Shown: in pieces, positions 1 through 4,417 of the stretch | Layout of the letters: every line of letters starts with the position of its first letter | Numbering within the stretch: position 1 is the stretch's first letter | Assembly: GCA_017625275.1 (NCBI GenBank) | Contig: JAGALI010000197.1 | Span: forward strand, 1-5,447 | DNA length: 5,447 nucleotides | Reading direction: 5' to 3' | Origin: Clostridia bacterium | GTDB lineage: Bacteria > Bacillota > Clostridia > Oscillospirales > CAG-272 | Made by a program: the position numbers and the translations under genes | The notes under the pieces: model-generated | Database searches by the model: none | Told to the model about the DNA's origin: nothing | Seen by the model: only the letters and a program-made list of their open reading frames with translations

Positions 1-288
1 ATCAAGATGCCCCATTTTTTCCTTTAAGCGAGTTTTGTCAAGAGTTCTAATTTGCTCAAGAAGAACAACGGAGTCCTTGCTAAGCCCTACATTTGATGCA
101 TAAATGTCGATATGTGTCGGTAATTTTGTCTTTGATATACGACTAGTGATTGCTGCTGCTATAACTGTTGGGCTATATCTATTGCCCACATCGTTTTGAA
201 CTATGAGCACAGGTCTTAGTCCACCCTGCTCAGAGCCTATAACAGGGCTTAAATCAGCGTAATATATATCTCCTCTTCTTATGTTCAT
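1..288 (-). CDS. mazF: MazF/EndoA-type mRNA interferase toxin (partial, C-terminus off the left edge)
   Basis: Endoribonuclease toxin of the PemK/MazF family (type II toxin-antitoxin), which cleaves single-stranded mRNA in the cytoplasm at short sequence motifs. The 96 visible residues read from an ATG at 288 and match Bacillus subtilis EndoA along their whole length from memory: RRGDIYYADLSPV near the N-terminus, then GSEQGGLRPVLIVQND (18-33), KLPTHI (55-60), LLEQIRTLDK (76-85). The family's catalytic residues are present as Arg25 in the GGLRP motif and Thr48 in AAAITS. The family is usually about 115 residues, so roughly 20 C-terminal residues are missing beyond base 1. A GGAGA ribosome binding site lies 7 bases before the ATG. 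No antitoxin gene precedes it: the upstream neighbour is a divergent thioesterase gene. In B. subtilis the antitoxin gene lies directly upstream. An antitoxin could still lie beyond the left edge. Family assignment is very secure; partner status is unknown. Confidence 0.95.
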   Translation of the reverse strand, partial: MNIRRGDIYYADLSPVIGSEQGGLRPVLIVQNDVGNRYSPTVIAAAITSRISKTKLPTHIDIYASNVGLSKDSVVLLEQIRTLDKTRLKEKMGHLD

Positions 289-313
289 TTCTTTTCTCCA
301 AAAATTAATTGTG

Positions 314-344
314 ATTATATTATTGACAGCTTTTTGAAGTTTAA
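314..344 (-). promoter_or_regulatory. Candidate promoter of mazF
   Basis: Reading the minus strand, a perfect TATAAT -10 box occupies 319-314, giving a predicted transcript start near 307 and a leader of about 19 bases. The -35 region is weak: the best match is TTAAAC at 344-339 with a long 19-base spacer. The 8-base palindrome GTTTAAAC (339-346) overlaps that -35 region. The -10 box is convincing; the -35 is not. Confidence 0.4.
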
Positions 345-402
345 ACAAAAGCCTTCTATTAATAATATATTCTGTGCGATAAAAAACGACAAAATTCTCA
401 CC

Positions 403-431
403 TTGACATTTTATAAAAAAGGTGCTAAAAT
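403..431 (+). promoter_or_regulatory. Sigma-A-type promoter of the acyl-ACP thioesterase gene
   Basis: A perfect -35 box TTGACA (403-408), a 17-base spacer and the -10 box TAAAAT (426-431), which is preceded by an extended TGC. The predicted transcript start is near 438, about 23 bases before the ATG at 461. This rules out the in-frame GTG at 422, which lies inside the promoter. Confidence 0.85.
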
Positions 432-444
432 ATTTAGGTATAGA

Positions 445-451
445 AAAGGAG
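445..451 (+). promoter_or_regulatory. Ribosome binding site that fixes the thioesterase start
   Basis: AAAGGAG with a 9-base gap to the ATG at 461. No comparable site precedes the upstream in-frame GTG at 422, so the ATG is the start. Confidence 0.85.
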
Positions 452-460
452 AATGTCAAT

Positions 461-1189
461 ATGAAATGGAGCGAAAAAATAAGAGTTAGATTTCACGATA
501 CCGACGAAAATGAGACTGCTAGCGTGTCGCAAATCTTTAAATATATACAAGAGGCAGCAATGTGCCAGCTTAACGCACAGCACCCCTCATATGACGAGCT
601 TTTGGCACAGGGTAAGGCGTTTATTCTTAGCGCAATAAGGCTTGAAATTCATGCACCTATTTTTACGTACGAGGAGATTATAGCGCGCTCGTGGGCTTGT
701 CCAAGCAGGGGACTCAATTTTCTTCGTTGCTATGAAATAGAAAGAGATGGCGAAATACTTTGTGAGGCGGCATCCTCATGGGCGCTTGTCTCAATAAATG
801 AAAAAAAGCTTTTAAGTGTTGAGGATATAGATACTAGCGCATATTCTATGGATGAGCCTGTGACGACGGAGCGTCCAGTTAGGGTTAGAATACCCAGTGC
901 GCTTCCTATGTCATTGGTTGGAGAATATACAGTTCAGCGTAGCGATATAGATGTAAATGGCCATATGAACAATACAAATTATCCAAGAATAATTTGCGAC
1001 AGAATACCAAATGCTAATAGGCTAAGAGTAAAATCAATAGGCATTCATTTTGCGTCAGAGGCAGTGCTTGATGAAACCTTGAAGGTTTATATGTCAAGGG
1101 TAGATAACAGGTTTTATTTTAGAACAGTGCGCTCAGATGGCAAGGCCAATATTGAGGCTGAGATTATAGTTGAGGATATGGATATATAA
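461..1189 (+). CDS. Acyl-ACP thioesterase (FatA/FatB-like, double hotdog)
   Basis: Predicted cytoplasmic enzyme of 242 residues that hydrolyses fatty acyl-acyl carrier protein to free fatty acid and ACP, drawing from type II fatty acid synthesis. The length fits bacterial members of the acyl-ACP thioesterase family. Two hotdog domains are visible. The N-terminal one (about 1-135) opens with KIRVRFHDTDENETASVSQI (6-25) and the helix KYIQEAA (27-33), and later has the segment SWALVSINEKKLL (106-118). The C-terminal one (about 150-240) carries SDIDVNGHMNNTNY (161-174), the family's D-x-N-x-H catalytic signature (Asp164, Asn166, His168). Glu200 in HFASEAVLDE is the likely partner of the conserved glutamate about 30 residues later. 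The ATG at 461 is preferred over the in-frame GTG at 422, which sits inside the promoter. The gene is monocistronic: its own promoter lies upstream and a terminator starts at the stop codon. Chain-length preference cannot be read from the sequence. It may supply free fatty acids or relieve acyl-ACP build-up; that is inference. Confidence 0.93.
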   Translation: MKWSEKIRVRFHDTDENETASVSQIFKYIQEAAMCQLNAQHPSYDELLAQGKAFILSAIRLEIHAPIFTYEEIIARSWACPSRGLNFLRCYEIERDGEILCEAASSWALVSINEKKLLSVEDIDTSAYSMDEPVTTERPVRVRIPSALPMSLVGEYTVQRSDIDVNGHMNNTNYPRIICDRIPNANRLRVKSIGIHFASEAVLDETLKVYMSRVDNRFYFRTVRSDGKANIEAEIIVEDMDI

Positions 1190-1217
1190 AAAGAGCAGGC
1201 AAACGCCTGCTCTTTTT
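1188..1217 (+). terminator. Intrinsic terminator of the thioesterase gene
   Basis: Perfect stem GAGCAGGC (1193-1200) / GCCTGCTC (1205-1212) with loop AAAC, extended by AAAAA (1188-1192) pairing with the TTTTT tract (1213-1217). It overlaps the stop codon at 1187-1189. The flanking A and T runs mean it could also act on transcripts from the minus strand. Confidence 0.9.
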
Positions 1218-1218
1218 C

Positions 1219-1252
1219 AAAAGAAAACGCCAACCAAGCGGCTGGCGTTTTT
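1219..1252 (-). terminator. Intrinsic terminator of the secreted discoidin-like protein gene
   Basis: Hairpin with stem AAAACGCCA-A-CC (1224-1235) and GG-C-TGGCGTTTT (1240-1251), one internal mismatch and loop AAGC. On the minus strand it begins 5 bases after the TAA at 1259-1257 and is followed by TTTTCTTTT (1227-1219). With the neighbouring hairpin it forms a back-to-back pair between convergent genes. Confidence 0.85.
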
Positions 1253-1256
1253 GTTA

Positions 1257-3053
1257 TTATTTAGAAACAGGAGAGATAAGATTCATGAATGCTGCACGAT
1301 ATTGTACAAATGGGGTAGCAAAGTTTTTAGTAGCATTAGCAACCTTTCTTTGAGTAGGATATGTGCAATATCCGTTGGTTGTAGCATCTCCATAAGGAAC
1401 ATCTGAAGCATAAACCTCAAGCTCCTTGAGGTAAGCGAAGCCAGAATCGTTAGATGTGAAAACTACGCGAATGTCATCAGTAACAACAGGCTCCTTGAAA
1501 TCAAATGCTACGATGTAGCTCTTTGATGTTGGGTCGTATGATGAGCCCTCAGCAACCTTCTTAAATGTGCCGTCAGCCTGCTTAGCCTGAATTTCAAATC
1601 CGATAACATAGTCACCAAGGATTTTGTTTTCACGAGTCCAGTCTGAATTTACATGCTCATATGTAATAATATCATTAAAGTTAAGAACAACCTTTGTTAC
1701 ACTAGCCTTTCCAGCAGGTGAGTTAAGAACAACTCCACAGTGCTCGCCAGAAGAAAGGTAACCAGCATACCAAGCATATGAAGCAGCAAGAATCTGACCG
1801 TCGTTAATATATTGTGGTTCAGAAATACCTACATAATCAAATGTTGATGAAGCGTAGGCGTCGCCATAAACTGCAATGTTACCATTAGCAACGGCTTCTT
1901 TTCTGTCACTGGTCATCCAACCAGCAAGGAAGATACACTTGCCTTCGTTTGCGATGGTAGCGGTAATTTCGTTAACAGCAGCAGATGAGCCTGCAGCCAT
2001 ATTTGTAAATACAAGCTGAACGCCTCTTATATTTTTGAGTACATCAGCATCACTAGCAGCCTCAAATACAGTAATCTTTCCAGTCTCAAATTTAGAGGTT
2101 GTTTTAACACCTGTCTTTGTAGAATGAGTTGTCCAAGTGCCATCAGCACCGAGGAGCTTGATTTCAACATCAAAGGTATTGTCCTTGTCTGTTGTAATAC
2201 CACCGAAATCAATCTCTAGCTTTGAAAGGTCATAAGGCTTGTCAAACTCTGATTTAATCCATTCGTTGCTTGATGCTTCAGCAGCCTGCCAGAAGTTGGA
2301 GGTTGTGTTATCGGCAGCGAAGAAAGGATAACGAGCAGGTGATTTGAGAGATGTGGAAGCATACATATGTCCACTAAGAGCAGCGTTTGTAGAAAGCTCT
2401 GCATCATCTGGAACGTCAAGAGCAGGAACTTCACCCTTCTTAGCCATAACAACTGTTTCATAGAAGATAGGTGGATTCCATTGGTCTGAATATACTAGCT
2501 TAAATCTAAACTTCTTTGTTGTGAGGTTTCCGTCAGGAAGATGACCATAATCATCTGGATATTTAGCCTTGAGCTCACCAAACATTTTATCAATGTCGAA
2601 GGATATAACAGCAACATCGTTATATGTCTTGCCATCCTCTACATAGGAAGGAGCATTAGCATCTGTTACGGCGTCAAATTTTACCCATTCACCCATAACA
2701 AGTACTTCAAGGACATATTTATTTGCAACCTTTCTTTCAACATAAATATCAATGGTGTCAATTTCCTTGTATTCCTTGTAGCGATACTCAATCCAAACAT
2801 CATTTTGGTTGAATGCTGGGTTACGGCCATAGTCGGAACGCCAGAACTTGTATCCGCGAACAGCGACACGGTCGTTAACAATGCTCTTGTCGATTGTGTA
2901 CTTAGGCGCTGACCAAGAGTTCCACTGAGTAGAGCATTTCAAAAGTGATTCAGCTGAAACATCCTTATATTCTGATTCCTCGGCAGAGGTGCTAAAAACG
3001 AAGCACGATGCGATAGTGAGAATACAAAGAATGATAGAAATAATTTTTTTCAT
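1257..3053 (-). CDS. Secreted protein with three galactose-binding/discoidin (F5/8 type C)-like domains
   Basis: Predicted exported protein of 598 residues. Residues 1-24 form a signal peptide: MKK, a hydrophobic core, and likely cleavage after STSA at 24. The alternative IASC (14-17) resembles a lipobox, so a lipoprotein is possible. Three beta-sandwich-type repeats follow. D1 (about 28-205) has APKYTID and VWIEYRY. D2 (about 218-368) has FFAADNTTSNFWQAA (244-258) and WIKSEFDKPYDLSKLEIDF. D3 (about 388-550) has NIAVYGDAYASSTF (392-405), YINDGQ (415-420) and LKELEVYA (542-549). The pattern of an Ala/Ser-rich strand, a D-G/N-x-x-T/S-x-W turn, a Trp-x-x-hydrophobic edge and a final L-E-V-Y strand is that of discoidin-like carbohydrate-binding folds. 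There is no catalytic domain, LPxTG anchor or recognisable dockerin. The ATG at 3053 has AAGGAG 6 bases upstream. The gene is monocistronic. Lysine is mostly AAG in the parts I read, unlike its neighbours, suggesting strong expression. The ligand is unknown; glycan binding is inference. Confidence 0.85.
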   Translation of the reverse strand: MKKIISIILCILTIASCFVFSTSAEESEYKDVSAESLLKCSTQWNSWSAPKYTIDKSIVNDRVAVRGYKFWRSDYGRNPAFNQNDVWIEYRYKEYKEIDTIDIYVERKVANKYVLEVLVMGEWVKFDAVTDANAPSYVEDGKTYNDVAVISFDIDKMFGELKAKYPDDYGHLPDGNLTTKKFRFKLVYSDQWNPPIFYETVVMAKKGEVPALDVPDDAELSTNAALSGHMYASTSLKSPARYPFFAADNTTSNFWQAAEASSNEWIKSEFDKPYDLSKLEIDFGGITTDKDNTFDVEIKLLGADGTWTTHSTKTGVKTTSKFETGKITVFEAASDADVLKNIRGVQLVFTNMAAGSSAAVNEITATIANEGKCIFLAGWMTSDRKEAVANGNIAVYGDAYASSTFDYVGISEPQYINDGQILAASYAWYAGYLSSGEHCGVVLNSPAGKASVTKVVLNFNDIITYEHVNSDWTRENKILGDYVIGFEIQAKQADGTFKKVAEGSSYDPTSKSYIVAFDFKEPVVTDDIRVVFTSNDSGFAYLKELEVYASDVPYGDATTNGYCTYPTQRKVANATKNFATPFVQYRAAFMNLISPVSK

Positions 3054-3059
3054 CTTATA

Positions 3060-3065
3060 CTCCTT
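3060..3065 (-). promoter_or_regulatory. Ribosome binding site of the secreted protein gene
   Basis: AAGGAG on the minus strand, 6 bases before the ATG at 3053. A near-perfect match to the anti-Shine-Dalgarno sequence, in line with the strong-expression signs at this gene. Confidence 0.85.
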
Positions 3066-3093
3066 GTGTATAATATAAATTTCTTACATAAGC

Positions 3094-3122
3094 ATTTTAT
3101 CACAAAGTGACAAATATTTCAA
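3094..3122 (-). promoter_or_regulatory. Sigma-A-type promoter of the secreted protein gene, with AT-rich upstream tract
   Basis: On the minus strand: -35 TTGAAA (3122-3117), a 17-base spacer and -10 TAAAAT (3099-3094) preceded by an extended TGA. The predicted start is near 3087, giving a leader of about 33 bases. Immediately upstream (about 3123-3160) is an almost pure A/T tract that could act as an UP element. The spacer holds an imperfect palindrome (3096-3114), listed separately. Confidence 0.8.
3096..3114. promoter_or_regulatory. Candidate operator: 19-base imperfect palindrome inside the promoter
   Basis: TTTATCAC-AAA-GTGACAAA, with 7 of 8 half-site positions symmetrical. It covers the spacer and overlaps the -10 box of the secreted protein promoter, a position where a bound dimer would block RNA polymerase. 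The regulator is not identifiable from here, and chance in AT-rich DNA cannot be excluded. Confidence 0.4.
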
Positions 3123-3225
3123 TACTTTTTTGTAAATTTTTATAAAATATAATATAAAATGTAGCTTTAAACTATTCAAAATGCAAAAAAGACGGCAAAT
3201 AAAGCCAAAAACCTGTATACTTTTT

Positions 3226-3322
3226 TAAAAATCAGCGTAAGATAATTATGAGCAAGAATTTCTTGCTAAAAGCGCCACCATGTCGCTGACCCCGTTGGGG
3301 CGAATGGTGGCGCTGATTTTTA
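3226..3322. repeat. 97-base TA-flanked inverted-repeat element (MITE-like or structured RNA)
   Basis: The ends are perfect inverted repeats of 12 bases: TAAAAATCAGCG (3226-3237) and CGCTGATTTTTA (3311-3322). Both outer ends read TA, as expected for a TA target duplication around a 93-base element with 10-base terminal repeats. Inside are two more inverted repeats: AGCAAGAA-T-TTCTTGCT (3251-3267), and an 11-base stem AGCGCCACCAT/ATGGTGGCGCT (3271-3281/3304-3314) capped by an inner stem with CCCC (3290-3293) and GGGG (3297-3300). The outer repeat shares a few bases with the long stem, so the two foldings partly compete. Its right end overlaps the ribF stop codon. It encodes no protein I can support. 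The structure is seen directly; its origin as a miniature transposon is inference. Confidence 0.5.
3268..3314 (-). terminator. Likely intrinsic terminator of ribF
   Basis: On the minus strand, 5 bases after the ribF stop codon, an 11-base perfect stem AGCGCCACCAT/ATGGTGGCGCT encloses a second stem with CCCC/GGGG and a three-base loop, then a short TTTT (3271-3268). The U-tract is short but the stem is very stable. On the plus strand the same hairpin is followed by GATTTTTATTT, so it may work in both directions. It is part of the 97-base inverted-repeat element. Confidence 0.6.
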
Positions 3323-4240
3323 TTTGAAATATTCGATGGCTGATTTGATGTTTTTCTCAATTTCAGCTCTAAGCTCCTCTAAAGAGGAGAATATTTTCTC
3401 GTCTCGTATTTTTTTGTAGAAATTAACTCTTACATAAGAGCCATAAAGATAACCATCATATCCTATGATATGAGTTTCTATGTTTCTTGTCGCATCACCC
3501 TCAACGGTTGGACGAGTTCCTACATTAGTTATAGAAGGGTAAGCATCCTCACCAATTTCACACTCGGTGATATACACTCCGTCGGTGGGCACAACCTTAC
3601 CGTCTGGAAAAAGCTGATTTATCGTCGGTATTCCAATTGTTCGACCAAGCTCCTTGCCATGCTCCACCTTAGCATAAATGCTATAAGGACGCGAAACAGA
3701 AATTATATCCTCGACATTTCCGGCTTCGATTTTTTTGCGAAGAGCAGAAGAGCTAAGCGTGCCATTCTCAAATGGGATTTTATCGCAAATTCGCACACAT
3801 CCTCCTGCTTTTTCAAAGAATGCACGAAGGTCATCTGCGCTACAGCTGGCGCCCTTGCCGAATTTGTAATTGAAGCCACAGCAAGCGCCAACAGCTCGCA
3901 TTTTATCAACCAAAACAGACCTTAAAAAGTCATCTCCGGACATGCTTGAAACATTTTCAAAATCCTCAATGCAAATATAGTCGATTCCAAGGCTGCGAAT
4001 AGCCCTTATTTTTTCATCTATAGTGAAAATAGAGCGACTAGACTGTGAGCATAAGAAATCCTTTGGACTTGAGGAAAAGGTATAAACAGCACTTTTTGCA
4101 CCAAGCTCTCTTGCCAGGGCACGACATGCAGAAAAAACCGATATATGTCCAAGATGCGCGCCGTCAAAGGTGCCTAGTGCGACAACAGTAGGCTCGAAAA
4201 TGTCACATATCTGCATCGTTTTTGAATCATAACAAATCAT
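3320..4240 (-). CDS. ribF: Bifunctional riboflavin kinase / FAD synthetase
   Basis: Makes FMN from riboflavin and ATP, then FAD from FMN and ATP, in the cytoplasm. The 306 residues match the usual bacterial length. The N-terminal FAD synthetase (nucleotidyltransferase) domain has GTFDGAHLGH (23-32), the ATP-binding G-x-F-D-G-x-H-x-G-H motif, GFNYKFGKG (122-130) and SSSALR (163-168). The C-terminal flavokinase domain has GRTIGIPTIN (199-208), a variant of the usual GFPTAN with the Mg-ATP-contacting Thr and Asn kept, then GVY (221-223), NVGTRPT (239-245), ETHIIG (255-260, containing the expected catalytic Glu), LYG (265-267) and RDEKIFSSLEEL (279-290). Both activities look intact. The start is the ATG at 4240; an upstream in-frame ATG at 4306 lies in the -35 box, so it is rejected. 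Many bacteria keep ribF after truB; here it is a single-gene unit with its own promoter, and its leader is too short to hold an FMN riboswitch. Confidence 0.97.
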   Translation of the reverse strand: MICYDSKTMQICDIFEPTVVALGTFDGAHLGHISVFSACRALARELGAKSAVYTFSSSPKDFLCSQSSRSIFTIDEKIRAIRSLGIDYICIEDFENVSSMSGDDFLRSVLVDKMRAVGACCGFNYKFGKGASCSADDLRAFFEKAGGCVRICDKIPFENGTLSSSALRKKIEAGNVEDIISVSRPYSIYAKVEHGKELGRTIGIPTINQLFPDGKVVPTDGVYITECEIGEDAYPSITNVGTRPTVEGDATRNIETHIIGYDGYLYGSYVRVNFYKKIRDEKIFSSLEELRAEIEKNIKSAIEYFK

Positions 4241-4247
4241 ATCCCTT

Positions 4248-4254
4248 CTCCTTT
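4248..4254 (-). promoter_or_regulatory. Ribosome binding site that fixes the ribF start
   Basis: AAAGGAG on the minus strand, 7 bases before the ATG at 4240. It sets the start at residue 23 of the longest open frame, which gives a protein of normal family length. Confidence 0.85.
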
Positions 4255-4277
4255 CCAAAATAGCGCTACTATCGAAC

Positions 4278-4306
4278 ATTTTATTATAAATTCTATATTT
4301 TTGCAA
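4278..4306 (-). promoter_or_regulatory. Promoter of ribF
   Basis: On the minus strand: -35 TTGCAA (4306-4301), a 17-base spacer and -10 TAAAAT (4283-4278). The predicted start is near 4271, about 30 bases before the ATG at 4240. The short leader leaves no room for a riboswitch. An 8-base palindrome TAGCGCTA (4261-4268) lies in the leader. Confidence 0.7.
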
Positions 4307-4342
4307 TAAAAAATGAAAATTTTTCTTAAAAAATTAAAAATA

Positions 4343-4352
4343 TTGTATACAA
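4343..4352. promoter_or_regulatory. Candidate GntR-type operator palindrome TTGTATACAA
   Basis: A perfect 10-base palindrome between the divergent ribF and MBL-fold genes, in the -35 region of the latter. It equals the core of the B. subtilis GntR operator as I remember it (ATACTTGTATACAAGTAT), and GT-x-TAC cores are common for GntR-family repressors. The outer bases of that operator are not matched. Which regulator binds, if any, is unknown. Confidence 0.4.
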
Positions 4353-4374
4353 AACGAAAAAAATATGTTATTAT
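4343..4374 (+). promoter_or_regulatory. Candidate promoter of the MBL-fold protein gene
   Basis: Extended -10 element TGTTATTAT (4366-4374, hexamer TATTAT at 4369-4374). The only recognisable -35 is TTGTAT (4343-4348), at a long 20-base spacing, so the promoter may rely on the extended -10 or on an activator. The predicted start is near 4381. The surroundings are so AT-rich that other placements are possible. Confidence 0.45.
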
Positions 4375-4376
4375 AT

Positions 4377-4405
4377 TTTAGGTATTTGTAAAAAATGAAC
4401 CTAAA
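4377..4405. promoter_or_regulatory. Spaced inverted repeat TTTAGGT-N15-ACCTAAA before the MBL-fold gene
   Basis: Two perfect 7-base half-sites whose starts are 22 bases apart, about two helical turns. The left half spans the predicted transcript start and the right half abuts the GGAGG ribosome binding site (4407-4411). It could be an operator or, if transcribed whole, a weak hairpin near the binding site. Function is unproven. Confidence 0.3.
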
Positions 4406-4417
4406 TGGAGGTAAAAA

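Noticed and set aside
431..441. Shared TTTAGGTAT just after the -10 boxes of the thioesterase and MBL-fold genes (432-441 and 4375-4386)
   Set aside because: The likeness is short and lies in AT-rich start regions. Without more examples I cannot separate a common regulatory site from chance.
422..460. Upstream GTG start adding 13 residues to the thioesterase
   Set aside because: The GTG lies inside the promoter between the -35 and -10 boxes and has no ribosome binding site. The ATG at 461 has AAAGGAG at good spacing.
1257..1400. Dockerin domain at the end of the secreted protein
   Set aside because: YGDATTNGYCTY recalls the start of a dockerin repeat, but the acidic calcium ligands and the second repeat are absent.
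1170..1406. Plus-strand open frame across the terminators
   Set aside because: It overlaps the end of the thioesterase gene, both terminator hairpins and the end of the secreted protein gene. No ribosome binding site and no family resemblance.
2541..2912. Plus-strand open frame opposite the secreted protein gene
   Set aside because: The antisense of a clearly coding region; its sequence has no recognisable domain and only mirrors the codon pattern of the real gene.
3271..3314. Integron attC site
   Set aside because: The long hairpin resembles an attC fold, but the outer ends lack the paired core sites (GTTRRRY and its complement), and no cassette-like gene adjoins it.
4241..4306. Upstream ATG start adding 22 residues to RibF
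   Set aside because: It falls in the -35 box of the ribF promoter. The ATG at 4240 has a good ribosome binding site and gives the normal family length.
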